A stretch of 64,000 nt of DNA, from NCBI GenBank assembly GCA_027574665.1, contig CM050654.1, positions 38,025,722 through 38,089,721 of the forward strand. Reading direction: 5' to 3'. This document shows, piece after piece, positions 13,776-27,495 of this stretch. Under the pieces are notes generated by a model. The model saw only the letters and a list, made by a program, of their open reading frames with translations, was not told the DNA's origin and ran no database searches. The stretch comes from Rhynochetos jubatus (Eukaryota; Chordata; Aves; Eurypygiformes; Rhynochetidae). Position 1 is the first letter of the stretch. Each line of letters begins with the position of its first letter. A program made the position numbers and the translations under genes.

Positions 13776-14372
13776 TAGCTTCTGCTCTCAGCGCCCACAC
13801 CAAACCTCACAGGCCTGCACCCCTGGCTTCTTACAGTGGAAGCAATGAGTGATGGTAAAGCACAGAAAGTGTATCACCACGCAGAGACCTGCCAACTCAG
13901 ATCACGCATGGAGCAGAATAGCTGTGTTCACAGCACTGTGCCCACCACGGCAGTTTATGCACACTGGTGGGAGCTGATGCCCCTGCGGAAATCACAAATC
14001 TTTCTCCATTCACACTCCCATCTCTTTCACGCCCTGGATAAAGGAAATGAAACTAGTTTGTGGTCTCAGTCCCAACGGTGTGAACATGGAGTTCACACAC
14101 ATGGACAGATGGGCCTCCTGTTGTTCATCTCCTCCCTCTGCTGCTCTGGCCTCAGGGTTCTACCTACTCTCTTTCCACAAGACACTGGCACTTCCCAGAT
14201 CTTCCACTGAATCAGTTAACTGGCAAGCCCCATAGATAAATATCCATTTAAAAAAAAAACCCCAAACTAAAAAACCACCCCCATTTCAGCAAGTTAAATT
14301 TGCACACTGAGCAGTTTCTTGGGCATTGGGATGAGTCCAAAATAATTGGTGGGTACATGGCCAGTGTCCTCA
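13776..14372. other. Moderately GC-rich intronic segment before the LTR
   Basis: Slightly GC-richer than its surroundings. The 124-residue open frame at 13836-14210 resembles no family that I recognise. The segment could be an unrecognised older repeat. Confidence 0.5.
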
Positions 14373-14870
14373 TGTCCTGATTTCAGCTGAGAAAGAGATT
14401 GTTTTCTTCCTAGTAGCTGGTTCAGTGCTTTGTTTTGGATTTAGGATGATAATAATGTTGAGAACACACTGATGTTCTGTTACTGAGCAGTGCTTACACT
14501 AAGTTAAGGACTTCTCACAGCTTCTCATACTGGTCTACCAGCGAGAAGGCTAGGAGGCACAAGAAGCTGGGAGGGGACACAGCTGGGACAGCTGGCACCA
14601 AGTGGCCAAAGGGATATTCCACACCATACAATGTCATGTTGACAAATAAAACTGGAGAAGCTGGCCAGGTGGTCACTGCTCAGGGACTGGCTGGGCATCA
14701 GTCAGTGGCTGGTGAGCAACTGCCTTGTGCATCACTTTTGTATATTGTTTTATCATTGATATTTTTTTCCCTTCCTTTTCTGTCCTATTAAAGTCTCATT
14801 ACCTCAACCCATGAGTTTTACCTTTTCTCCAATTCTCTCCCCCATCCCACTGGTGGTGGGGAGTGAGCAA
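14373..14870 (+). mobile_element. Solo LTR of an avian endogenous retrovirus family, 3' end truncated
   Basis: The element starts with the LTR terminus TGTCCTGATTTCAGCTG at 14373. It runs through family hallmarks I recall from avian ERV LTRs: CTTCCTAGTAGCTGGT, TTTTGGATTTAGGATGA, CACACTGATGTT, AGTGGCCAAAGGGATATTCC, and the downstream CAACCCATGAGTTTT and CCCCATCCCACTGG. Similarity stops at GAGTGAGCAA near 14870, so the last roughly 40 bp including the terminal CA are missing and no target-site duplication is visible. ATTAAA at 14787-14792 sits where the poly(A) signal is expected. No internal retroviral genes flank it. It lies antisense to LRP1B. Confidence 0.88.
14787..14792 (+). terminator. 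Retained LTR poly(A) signal ATTAAA
   Basis: ATTAAA lies about 80 bases before the LTR's broken 3' end, in the position of the polyadenylation signal of this LTR type. It points away from LRP1B transcription. Confidence 0.5.
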
Positions 14871-16593
14871 TCTCCAATCAATTGCATGAGGCGTACCCTG
14901 CATACCTTATTCGCTTAACCGCTACGTCAAATTGAAAAGTTTAACATTTTTTCATGTAATGTGTTTTCATTTTTTTAAAATATGTTCTAAATAAAATACT
15001 ACATACACCCATGCTTCATATAAATTTCAGTGATTTCATTCTATGCATTCAATATCACTGCTGATAACTTAGGTTCTAAAACATTAGGGTATTTTATTTC
15101 TGTATTTGTTTCCTTTTTCCAGTCTGTTGATTCTTGGACAATTGCAACTACTTCTTCTCCCATCTTCCAGTTATTGTACTTAATGATGACACTGAGATAA
15201 TGAAACCACCTGGAAAATGTAACAATAATAATAAAACCAAGTATTTAGATTTCACTACTAATCCCACATGAAAACAAGAATGTATATTCTAAGTCTTTTC
15301 TGACAGAAACATCTCAATTCTGTCAGAATTGTCAGTTTTGTAGCTCAGTATATACAAGCTGCAAACTCCTGTGCCCACGTTTGCTGTCAGGTCTATATGG
15401 CACAGCCCTTGGCATCTCAGGTTTGCATGGAAAAGGCTGCAGTGCCCCCTGTCCTAGTGGAACAGGACTGATTGAAACAACAGGAATAAACTTATGAAGG
15501 AGTTGGAAAACCACAAGAATAAAATAACCAACCTCAGGCACAATTAAACAGCGAAATTTCCAGCAAACTCTTAAAATTAACATGTTTCTAAGCAATTTTA
15601 AAATATCTGTTCTGGGCTGCTAGGAAACAATCAAAAGACACAATATAACAACACACGGATGTAGTGTTTATACGGAGCCTGCTGTCCAAAAACGTAATCA
15701 TTTCTGGAGGGACCAGGGCATCAAATGTATGAGCTCTGATTCCAAAACCACAGCCAGATGTTGTAGGCATATCATTAAAATCACATGGAGAGGCACTGTT
15801 TGCAAACAATTTCATCCCATGATATCTTGACTGATACTTGAACACAAGGCCACTTTGCCAACTGGCACCAGGTTGGGAGGGCTCTTGAGCAAATCGTCAC
15901 GCTGTTAGCCCTCACTAACGCAGCATGCTCCCTTCTCCCTTCCCGCATCCAGTGCAAAGGGATAAACATAAGATTTACCTATGCTTTATCGCATTCTTTT
16001 TCCTCCCACAACCAAACCGTATCACCCACAGTCATTAGAAGACCAAGATTTGGGCTTTTGGTCTCAGAGCCTGCAGGCATGGCCAGTGCTGGGAAGTGGT
16101 GACCCCCAGCAGAGATGCTGTCTGGGTCTGCAGCAGCACAGCAGCCTGCACATGGCTCTACCAGCCCAAGCAGCAGTTTGGCTACCCAAGCTCTTCTTGG
16201 GAAACTAAAGTTCAAATCTCCCTCTGGTCCATTCCAATCCCCTTACCCTGGCAGGGCAGGATGCATGGGAGAGCAGGATAAAAAGACACCTTAGTTTTAG
16301 TTAAAAGATGTTAAGTTTGTCATAGCCTAAAAGAAGAATAGCAGAAAGGGAACTGAGGCGCTGAAGCAGGTGAAAGGCCATTTATGATTAATAAGATCTT
16401 GTATTTTTCATCTTTCCATGACTTTAATTAAAGCACAAAAAAGCAGATACAAAATCCAGTCCTTTATTTTGCGGAATTAAGATGAAAGCATGTTACTGCT
16501 TTCATTCACCATTCAGTGCCCCAACACCACACCCCTGCGATAGCTCGTCTTTCAAAAACTGTCCCAGATCACATCGGAAGGGTCTACCCAAGC
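14871..16593. other. Unique intronic sequence, no gene seen
   Basis: No recognisable repeat. A CTCF-like core (TGCCCCCTGTCC) occurs near 15443-15454. A GC-richer stretch lies at about 16020-16270. Confidence 0.6.
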
Positions 16594-16614
16594 ATCTCCT
16601 CCTCCTCCTCCTCC
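16594..16614 (+). repeat. CTC trinucleotide microsatellite
   Basis: About six to seven CTC units in a row; on the minus strand this reads as GAG and yields a spurious poly-Glu open frame. Confidence 0.9.
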
Positions 16615-19600
16615 ACACGCTGCCCTGCACAGCATCTGAGCAAGGTGCAGTGGGTGGTCTCATTCTGTTGCTGGCACCACTCCATTTTACAGATATAATA
16701 TTCAGTGGGGCAGAGGCAAAAGAGCATTTTGAGACAAAAATCATATCCAAGAACCAGCCGGTGAGGACACGCAGCTAATGACAACCACCTCACTTGCAAT
16801 CCCGCTCCAAAGAATGCCAAATAGTTAATCTACAGCTGCCGCCAGGGTTTCCCACGTAACCCAATCCGTCACGCACACTCTGCATAGCAGAACACAATTC
16901 CTCGGAAAGCGTAAGCGGTTGGTGCAAACTGTCAGTTTGAGTGGCAGCTGAGATGCTTGTTGAACATCTGAAGCCCGGACTTACACTTTTTAAGTGACAG
17001 GCATCTGTCTTAACTCGGTGGATGTAGCCTCTAATTGTTCCAGTGCCTGGCAGCCCAAGCATCAAGAAAACGGCCATGTAAATGTCCCGTTCATCCACAG
17101 CACCGAACGCTGAGCTGAACACCAGGAGTCGGTGCTACGGATGGCATCGTGAGGCACAGCAGGCCAAGCATGAAATAGTGGGGGAATTTCACTGCCAGTT
17201 TGAATTGTTAGCCTGCACACAACATAAAAAGTGAATCCTGGATACGTGGGCAAGTGCCTTGCCTCAGGAAGTAGGATAGTCTCCGCTAGATGCAGAGGAG
17301 CAGCTCAAGTTACAATTCTGGTAGGAGAAAAAGCAAACTGCTCTTCTCTGGAGGCAACGCTCTCCCCACTGCTCCCCTTTAGGAACCAGAGATAACCCAT
17401 CAGAAGAGAGACAGAGGTGCTACAAACGTGAAGGAAAAGTTACAGAACGCAAACCTGTGAGAACACTTCGATCCTATGAGCCTTTACGGTCAAGTGCTGC
17501 AAGCACAACTTGGCTTTTCCCATTCCAATCTGCTGTTACTTCTGGAGCTGGGATGTCAGTTTGTGAGAGAGAGCAATGTCTGCAATAACTTTCCTTTCAA
17601 TTACACCAGCCTCTGAATTTTTCCCATATAAAAAGGATGAGAGCCTTGATGATACCAGGAGAATTTCTTTTGCAAATGTGAGGTTTCTTCATTGTACTTT
17701 GAACACCGACACCTGGGAGATCTGCATAAAAAGTGCAGGAAAAATACAATCCCCCAAGGGAATTTAAACTGCAAATTACTGATGTGCTAATAAGATCCTT
17801 TATGTACGAACAGGAATAAAGAAGGAAAGAATGCAGGCAATTTCAGTAGGATACATACAGACAAAATTAAATAACACCGTGGGAGTAATCCTCCGTACAA
17901 GACATACTTTGGGGCATTTTATTTCTCTCCACTTAGTTAAACAAATGAATTGCCTAATAGAAAATCAGAATTATTCATTTTTTTAAATTTAACTAACACT
18001 TCTTTTTTTTTTTTTTTTATAGCTTAAAGAGTTTAATTATACCAGAAGTATCTATGCAATCAAATATGCCATAGCTACAAAAATTCATCCTGGTATATTG
18101 TGTTAGAGAGTTCTGCAGACATGTGAGCTCCAATTTGAATGCTAAAAATATGGAAAGAAGGAAGGAAATGCCACTTGTAATTCTACTGAAACATGCTATA
18201 TGTGTAGAGTTACTCAAGGTACTGAAAACAATCCAAAAGCAGATACATGTCCTTTTTTACTGTGTTTTCTCATTTCTGTTTTTTCATTATAGTTCATCAA
18301 ACCTGCTCATAGTTAGTTTTAGCTTTATAATAAGAATATCTACTCTCATAACAGCACATAGACTCAGGGTACTGATCACATACACACTTATTTTTAGGTT
18401 TTATGGCACGGGGTAGGCACCTATTTGCAATCTTAAGCAGCACAAACCCTACAAATACTTGACCTTCTGAGGAGTATATTGCTGGGATAAAAATTGTAAG
18501 AACAAATTCTATTTTTGTAACTGAAAGGAGTTTCAGAAAATAAAATTTATTTAGAAAAAAGACAAAAAGAGAAGTCACAAACTGGAGGTAACACTATGTA
18601 GAATCTGATGTACAAGTTCAAGGGGGGCAGGCCTCCCAAAAACCGCAAAACCCTGAGATGTTCCATCTTGCTGTATCCAAAGTGTTCTGTCGTTTTACCT
18701 TCAGGTAACATTCATCATTTTTCTGCATTAGATATTGAAAAAGGAATAAAAAATATAAAGCTGACAATGGGCAGGCTTTTACCAACACAAGTGATTTAGA
18801 TTGTTTGTTTGCATCAGAGAAAACCAATCCCAAAATTATTTACAGTGTTTTTCTTGTGATAAATTTTGAATTTAATTTCATTCTTGAATCACAAGAACGT
18901 AAACCCAGAAGAGATGGGGAAGTTGATAACACATCTCAAAACTGCAAGGGAGTTTTACTTTCTGGACTGGTATTTCAGTCACTGGCGGTTACACAAAATC
19001 CAACTTGCCAATTCTATGAGCAGTAAGAAGTATCTCTTTGAAAAAAGGATTTCTTCTTTTTCCATATGATTTCAATTTTGTCCTCCTTGGAACAGTGTAA
19101 CAATGAGAATCTATTTAACTGAAAGTTTAAAAAGAATGGGAACATTTTATATGTTACATAAATCAGAGCAAGAGATTAGAGTTCTTCTCTACAAGATTTT
19201 TTTCCATTTTCCAAGGGCTTGAAAAGATGGAGCTTTCTAATACATAAAATTGTGAGAAACCATCTGACTTCAACAGGAGACTTTTTTAAAATCCAGGGGG
19301 ATTTTACAAGACAAATAACTTCTAATAATATAATAAAGCTAGCATACCACAGCACATAAAACCACAGGTATAGAGTCTTTCATAGCCTCAAGGAAATGAT
19401 CACTTAAAAACAAACCCACAAACCTTCAAATGCTTAGAATCTGTAAACATTTGCACTGTAAGCATCACTGCACGTACAGCATGGAGTTAAATGCACATTT
19501 ACCTTTTTGTGGTTTCTTTTTGTATCTGAATCTAGTAGATATCATCGTGATTACAAGTGTTATGGCAAATGTCACTAAAAAGCCATAGCAATATGAAGGG

Positions 19601-21239
19601 TCAGGCACAGTAACTGTAAAGAGCTCATACTATATGTAAGAATCTAGTCCAACGCATTTTGTTAACAGGAAAAGTGAGAAGGCATTGTGATCAAAAGAAA
19701 TGACCTCAAACTCCAAGTTTTCTGATGGCAACCACTCCCCAGCCCTCTCTGTTCACATGCAGAATTAACCCAGGCACTTCATATAAACACTTCTAAAGGT
19801 CTCTTCCAGACCAAACATGTTGCCCTTTGCTGTTCTTCTTACATACTTAGGGCTGATGCGTGACCATCTTCCTCCAATTTATTGCCCAAACAAACCTTCC
19901 CCCACCTTTTTAAATGAAAACACAATATTATGTTTATCAACCAATTATGGTTTAGTACCTGGTATTATTTTCATAACTATTTTCCATAAATCTTCAAGAA
20001 TTCATAGCCTCACAATATTGTTATTAATCAGTATAATACCATCTTAAATATCTGTATATAAAAGTGATTTCCTTTAGATACCAGAGGCACCAGCTAACTA
20101 AATGTTATCCACACTATTTCCCACAAATACATATTTTTAGTTCCTCAATCAAATACTGCAAATCCTTCTGGTGCTTTTTCTTTCTAATAAGAAGCAACCA
20201 TCTTAGTGGAAGGAAAGCACCTTTGGGAGGAAACAGACTTAAAAGGCATGGAAAGAGCAGTTTTCTGAATTCACAGCCCTAACTCATTGCTGGACAGATC
20301 TTTTTCTTTCAACTCCCTCCCAAAGCCAGGTTTCTTTTTTTTTTTTTTTTATTCCTAGTCCTAGGCTGTGGAATACCATCCCATTTCAGCATCCTGTTCT
20401 CTATATACCTCCCTCTCATTTTTTGAGGAAAAAAAGAAAAAGCGATGGAGCAGTGGAATTTCAACAGCTACTAAGCACATAAAAGAAAAAGCAAGCAACA
20501 AGCCAAGAGTGAAAGAGTTTCAGGTTCTGGCTGTCCCCCTGCTCAGGACCAACTGTTGTCACTGTTGGCTGGAAGAGCAGGATTTAGCCAGGGCAGTCAG
20601 TAGCGAGCCCAGAGCTGCCCATTCCCTTCGAGATGTTCAACAGCCGCAGGGAGCTTGCCGATGTGAAATCTTGGCAGAAGCTACAGAGGCAGCTGAGGAG
20701 TCCCAGACAAGCTACACAATTGCTCGTTTGCCTCCCTTGTCTGAGCTCAATATCCCTCTCCCAGTGCAGTATTACTCTTCTCCACGGGAATGCTGAGAAC
20801 TTTCACTGTTCAAAGGCAGCGATCGACACGAAGGTCAGCTTCTTGTCTAACACACCCTTATTCTTAAAATGAAACTTAGCGTTCGCTTTCGCTGACTTTT
20901 CACGGGACGGACAAGGACTTTATACATTATTTAATAGGAATTTTAGAATAAAACAGTAACTCCCCAAGGCTCTTCCAAAAAGTAAAGGAGATTATGGAAA
21001 CAGAAGTCTAAAGCTGGAGGTGCTAAAAGGGTCTTTCACCAAAACCAGCAGACTTTACGTCTGTCTGCACAGCTGTTCAGAGAAACAAGATTTCTCATGT
21101 ATTTTCCATTCTACTACATAGCTTTTACATGCAATTTCCTACATAATTAAGAGATTCAAAAGTACCATATCGCTGTTTCAATATAGTTTAGTTCATAACC
21201 ATTCTTGGATAAAATACCTATTATACCTACCAACAATCA
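16615..21239. other. Unique intronic sequence, no gene seen
   Basis: Contains a CpG-bearing stretch at about 16840-17150 and T16 tracts at 18003-18018 and 20335-20350. The 142-residue frame at 20368-20796 has no recognisable domain. No RNA gene is recognised. Confidence 0.6.
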
Positions 21240-21600
21240 TCTGCCTTCAATGCTACAACATATTGTAAACAATGAGTAGCTGTAATTAGCAGCCGAATGT
21301 GTAGACATGAGTTAAAACTAATATTTAGTTAACACAGCGCTGTAGATGATGCAGCGCTGCACATGTATGATAGTAACTATTGTTACAAAAACTCTGTACC
21401 AATCAATTTAAAATAACCTTGTAAAGTTTAATTGCTATCTAACATGAGTAATGAATTGAACAAATGTCAGATCCTAGTAAATGTTTCTTTAATCATAAAT
21501 CAGTATTTCACATACAATAATTATCCCATTAAAGCTAAATGAAATGCTTACGGAGTGTATTTAGCATGCACTTTAAGTGGCTGAAATGATCAGGTATACA
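21240..21600. promoter_or_regulatory. Candidate conserved non-coding element
   Basis: An AT-rich, low-repeat stretch with several transcription-factor-like words: TAATTAG near 21275, ATTGTTACAAA (SOX-like) near 21380, two copies of the palindrome CAGCGCTG at 21335-21342 and 21352-21359, and AATCAATTTAAA. This resembles vertebrate conserved intronic elements, but conservation cannot be judged from one sequence. Confidence 0.3.
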
Positions 21601-24600
21601 TAATAATTTCCTGACAGACACTTAAAAAAAAATCCCTTTCAAAGGTAAATTATATTTCTTAAATAAAGAATATATAAAGAAGATAATTGTTAACAGAAAC
21701 AAAGACATAGTGTCCTAAGTTCTCCTTAACAGTTTCTGAAAATAATAAAAAATACAGTAGTAACCTCCAATATCTTCCTAAAGCAAGAAGGCTCTATGCT
21801 TCATCTGGTTTTAGTCCTGTCTTTTAAGATAAAGAATGGAGAACTGGTAGTTGCCAATTTATCTAACTTAACACGTCCCAGACTTGCCAAGTGTGCTGTG
21901 ATAAATAGCTTTAACCACCTTCTGCTCATCTTTTTATTATAGGACATGACAAAGATTTGTAGATTAAGTCTTCAATTTTACTTGTGATACTGTTTTGAAA
22001 AAAGCTAAAAAGGACACTTGAGTTTTAGTGTGAAAAATACAATTACAAAGATAAACAAACAGCAAATTTGTATTTTACATTGAAAATATATAAGGGTTTA
22101 GAAAAGCCTTTAAAGAAAGCTCAGTGCTGTTATGATCACTGAGCAATGCCATAAATAACTACCAACTTCTTGCTTTCCGTCTGAAATATGCTTTTATAGA
22201 TCCTGTCTACCTGAGAAACATATGTTTGTGTACGCTACTGTCTCAGACTGGTACCGTGAGGAAAGAAGTCCTTTGCTGTCATACGTGAGAGGAAATTAAG
22301 ATAAATATACAACCGTACCAACAAGCCAATTCCATATGCTCTGCACAACGCTGTTTGCTATAACCCTCCTAGCACTCAGACAGACACAAAGACTCCCGTA
22401 GTCAGATTAAAGGGACACCATCAAAGCTTCAGTCTCCTCTTCCTTTTCTGTTCCTAAATTCAATCCCATCACATACTTTTCTTGTGTTGTTTTCAAATGA
22501 GAACCCATCTTCGCATTTCCCTCTTTTGGCAAATCGCTGTGGCATGAGTCTCACATCTTTTTGAATCACTCTGCCTGAAGGCCACCACAAATATTGCAAC
22601 AGTTCCTTTTAATAATTTAATGTTGCTGTGATCAGTGAAATCTACACTGATTTCACTATCACAAATGTAGATCACTACATCTACATTTGCTACCTTGTAA
22701 ATAAAAGACTTTCCAAAAGGCTTATGAGTGTGTCCTGGATTATTTATAATTCACAGGCACCACTAATAACCATTATTAGTCATTACCATTAAATGGTCTT
22801 TATCCTCATCCTCTACACCATGTTAACCAATTGTGCATCATGAAATAAAAAAGATACTCAACTCTTTCAACATACTTTACACCATATATCTCACAGGTCA
22901 CCTCATGTTGTGGCACACTTTGCCTGCTATAGGGAGTAAGGAGCCGTACAAGTTAGATTAATTTACTTCTTACCTGTTACAAACTGTAACTGTTTTCCAA
23001 CCATCTCATTAAAGTAGTGGTTCTTAGCTGACAATTTTAACAACCCTTATTCCAAAAACTGTCACACGAATCTTGACGTACATAATGATTATAAGAGCGA
23101 AAGAAATACCTTGACTGGAATATTAGTGAATAAAGTTCACTAAATTGTGACTGAATTCCTAATATGATCAATAGTTTAATTATCATATCATTGTCATCAA
23201 CATGACAGAAACCTGGCAGGTGCTTCACACCCATCATCTAACAAACTGCTGAGCCAGTATCAATGCAGAAATCCAGAGAAAGACACTCAACATGTTTATG
23301 TAAGGCTATAAACAAGTACACATGGGACAGATACCTGCCAAGTATGAAGTCACCAATACGCACTGCTCTTCTGTCCTCTATTTCTGACATTCAATGTCCT
23401 TTGTTCTTGCCCTGTAAGTGTTTAGAACACTTTGAATACTGTTTTATAGGCCATTATATAAGGTAAGTATCATTGTAACCTTTTAATTTGAAGTGTAAAG
23501 CAAAAACACTACTGGAAAAAACATTGGCCAAGAGTTCTACTAGCTCTGTTTATTAAATTTTCAGAGGGAAAACCACCCTGCCTTAAAGATCAGTAATACT
23601 TACAGCAGTAGTACAGGAGCAAGGCTACAACAGCTACAAGGACCCTGTGCAAGGGATGGAAACAGCGCCCATTTGTCTAGACATGCACGTGTTTTCACTT
23701 CTGCTTTTCCCTATCCTGGTGCATAGACTCTCGACACTGATGCTGCTGACTCAGGCTATGGCTACGAGCAAACAAATTCTACCTTTTTTAAAATCTGTAA
23801 ATATTGAATTTAACTGAAGTTAACTGATCATGACCTACTTGCAAAATAACCGGTCACTAAGAGATACAGTCATTCCAAAAGCTAATTATCTGCTGTTCCA
23901 AGCTCAGAAACTATTTTAACTTTAGTGGTAGCTCTGCTCCACGAGCTGCCAGACACAGCAACATCACAGGTTTCACACCATGCTGTCTTGTCAGTCTTCT
24001 ACTAGGACTATGCTAACACACCGTTCAAAGCACCTTTCATTTCTCTCCCCAAAACATGCACTATGTACTTCACTTGTGGTACCACTATAAATCATCTTCA
24101 GAATACCCTACCACAAGAGATATCATTGTGTCTGTAGCTAGGTAAACTTTGGTCCTTAAGTTCACATGGGTGGACAGCAGTGATGCACATGTTTGAGGTA
24201 GCACAGCATTAAAACAAGCTCTGCTGAGAACAGGGCGAAGCCTGTACACCCCCAGCCTTATACCTGGGACTGTAACCGAGGGATACAGTTCCCCTTTATC
24301 TTAGACAGCCTCGACTTGAACGATGCCCAGGCAGCACGGGCCCAAATTCCTCCAGAGTCAGAGACAGATTTTGCCATGCTTCCACCACTAAAACCATTGT
24401 TCCGGGGTGAGGGGTTGCCCTGCATGCAGAGGCACTCTGGCAATCAGGCTAAATCTGTGAGAAGGCAGACAGTTGAGGCTGCCAAAACCAAGAAAAACTG
24501 AAATGATACCATTTTGTGAGAGTTTGCACGGCACAGCAAAGATCACAGAATCTCCTCCTCAGAGAACAACATCTTCACCGAAGTAACAGGTGATACTATG

Positions 24601-27458
24601 GCACAAAATGAATAGACTATTAGCCTTCAGCAAATGGGGTATTTATTGTTTTTAAATTGTACATTAGTGCTCAAGCAACGATGATGTTTATACAGCACAT
24701 CAAACTGGAAGAATAAGAAAGTATTGAGATAAAACTGAAGACTTGCATGCCCTGAGGGAATATGAGAACTAAATAGATGCACACATCAAGTAAACAAGAT
24801 ACAATGATACTGGAGGAATAATGCCAACTGAGTCAGCAATACGAAAAAGCTACTGTTCAGAAATGTCCAGTGGATAACAGACTCCAATCTCAAGAAACAG
24901 TATGGAACCTGAAGGAATTTAATTAAAAGAGGGAACAATCCTGACACAAGAGTAAGCACAGACCTAAGACCTCCAGGAAAAGCACTGAGCAGACTTTTAC
25001 AGCACCATGGCCACAAAGCAGCACATATACCTCCATACACAGCCCTCAAAATGAGTTGGCATACACGGGAACGCTATACCATCATTTGGTATTTTTGTCT
25101 TTAGAAGTTTTCCTCCGAGACTAAGCTCAAACATAAACATATCAGTATTAAAAATTCTTGTTTTCTTCCTGCAGCTTTTAAGTTGTAGATATTAACAAAG
25201 ATGAAATGCTTATCTATTCAAATAGAAAGGCAATTTTGACCTTAGCGCATTAGTGTAAAAACAAAATGTGTTGTTCTGATATTTACAAGATGCCAGAATT
25301 AGCTGCACTTCACAATCAGCCTCATACCATCTTTGCTATAAAACAGCCTTGCAAAAGCCCCTTGGGAGAAGGGGAGAGAGGAAAAATAAGAAAAATAACC
25401 AGTTACCAGTGGAGGATTTAAAAACCCAACTTCAAAAGCACTGAATCGAGCACTTGAGCTATGTAGACAAAGGATTCATGATGGCCAAACTGGAAGCAGA
25501 CTTCACGTGTACCTAAAATCTTCCCTAACACCAGCTAGAAAGCAGCCAGTGATTGGCAGAGCCGCTGCGGAGGATGAAATCTGCTGTCCAGGTGGCAACG
25601 GAGGACGGCACGTAGGTTAGTGAGAAATCACAAGTTTGCACAAGCCACATTTGTCCATACACCTTTACATTTGGCTGGCAAAATATGAGACAGAAAACTA
25701 CTATTTTGAGAGGTTTTGGCCATGTATGACTGCTGTTACACAGCTTATTGTTGAGCCACACCGAGCACTCAGAGCTTAGCCCCTGAGCAAAGCAGACATG
25801 CAAAAGAGACGAGGTTTAATTAATGTCTGTACAGTAAATAATAACAAAAAGTGGCAACACAGCAAGTACTGCAGTGTCATTGCTGAGTGGTGCTGTGGGT
25901 GGCTGGAGGAGGCCCTAACAGCTACCAAAAAACCCATCTACACTGCTTGAGCTTTTTATTTTGCTAAACATCTCTCACTAATGCACCAGCATAAGGTCCT
26001 GTACAGTCTCCAAGGATTTCTAATTTTTTATTTTGTTCACTCCTTATTTCAACAGCAAAGATGCCGCACGCCTTTAGAGGACTATTAATGAGGCAGAAGA
26101 CCCAACCCTGAACCCTGTGAAAGCCATTACAATTCTCTGAGAGTAACTGGGCTGATGCCAGCTCAGTTTATTATATCGCCTTTGTTTGTTTCCCTGAAAA
26201 CACGATGCTACAGTGAACCGGGGGATGTTAATGTATTTCCATGCCATGCTGCATTTGTTTTTATTGCCAGGACTCCGTACTTAATATAGCTGATACCTTC
26301 CACGAGGCTAAGACATCTTAATGAGCTCAGCACAGCCATGCACAGTGGCCTACACCAAATATCACTGCCTTGTGAGCACTTCGTTGGGGCGGGCATGGAT
26401 CACTGTCCAAATATTACTGCTGGCTGCAGACTAACTAATGCAGTTTTAACAAGCTAAAAACATCTTGCTAAAACGAATCTGTCGTTACAAATAAGTGACA
26501 GTAAAGTGGGCACACAGTGTAATACGTTTACCAAGGCCATCACATGGTAGTACGAACTAGCTTTGGTACTTGGCTTGTTTCTATGCTGCATATACTTTTT
26601 ATTCTGGCAATTTTACCCGCTAAAAGAGATCTTACTGTCAACGTGATGCATACATTTGGTTTAAGACAAAGTCCCTTCAAAGAACATCCCAATATCAATA
26701 AATTGCACTACTAATAAGCCTGTACCTGAGAAGGAGTCCTGACTACTGCTGTGCGCTACAAAAGCGTTATCCTGGGCAAACCCTCTGATCTCAGCTTAGA
26801 GTACCATACTACAGTAATATCAGGTTAGTACTACTCTACTGACCTGCAGCACTACAGGTGGTTAATGCACATATATAGCTTTAGACAAGGTAGTAAGATG
26901 TGCTTCTGGAGAGATGGGATTCAGTCTCAGCCCAGCACTGCACCAGAGTAGCTCAGGATTAAACTGAACCAATACTTACCTGAGCACGTACCAGTATGGA
27001 GCTCCTTACATGCTGTATGCAATTAAAAGTCAGATTGTTATAGAAACATCCACCCACCCTTATGAGCAAGTTCTTTTGCGCTGTTCTGAGAAGACCTTCA
27101 GATTCAAATATAAATAACAGTATATCTGATATAGTGCTCCCTTGCACAGCCAGAGAAGTATAAACAAAGCTCAGTAACAAAACAGAGCTCCCCAGCAGTG
27201 ACAGCCAGAGAATCCCATTCAATCCAACACCACTTTCTGCTGTTAGAAACTTTTCACATCAATTTTCCAAGCACTGGGAGTTTTTTTTTAATATGTTAAT
27301 AGCCCCTTCCAATGAGGGTCATACACACAAGGAGTCCAAATCTTGATTAAAAAGAAAATGAATGTTTGAGGTAATTATGGGTGCTGCATCACTGCTTCTT
27401 CTATACGACTGACTCCTCAGTTGCAATTTTATGTATCTTTTAGCACTCTTCTCTTAAT
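21601..27458. other. Unique intronic sequence, no gene seen
   Basis: No interspersed repeat, exon or RNA gene is recognisable. Open frames at 24786-25049, 25525-25803 and 26959-27222 are short and domain-free. Confidence 0.6.
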
Positions 27459-27495
27459 ATATCTTTAGTATTCTTTATATATCTTTAGTATTCTT
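27459..27495 (+). repeat. Short 20-bp tandem duplication
   Basis: ATATCTTTAGTATTCTT occurs at 27459 and again at 27479, a 20-bp period. A more diverged related copy may precede it near 27432. Confidence 0.85.

Noticed and set aside
19257-19290. TGACTTCAACAGGAGAC, resembling the old amniote repeat at 13710-13775
   Set aside because: The match is too short and its partner motif is missing.
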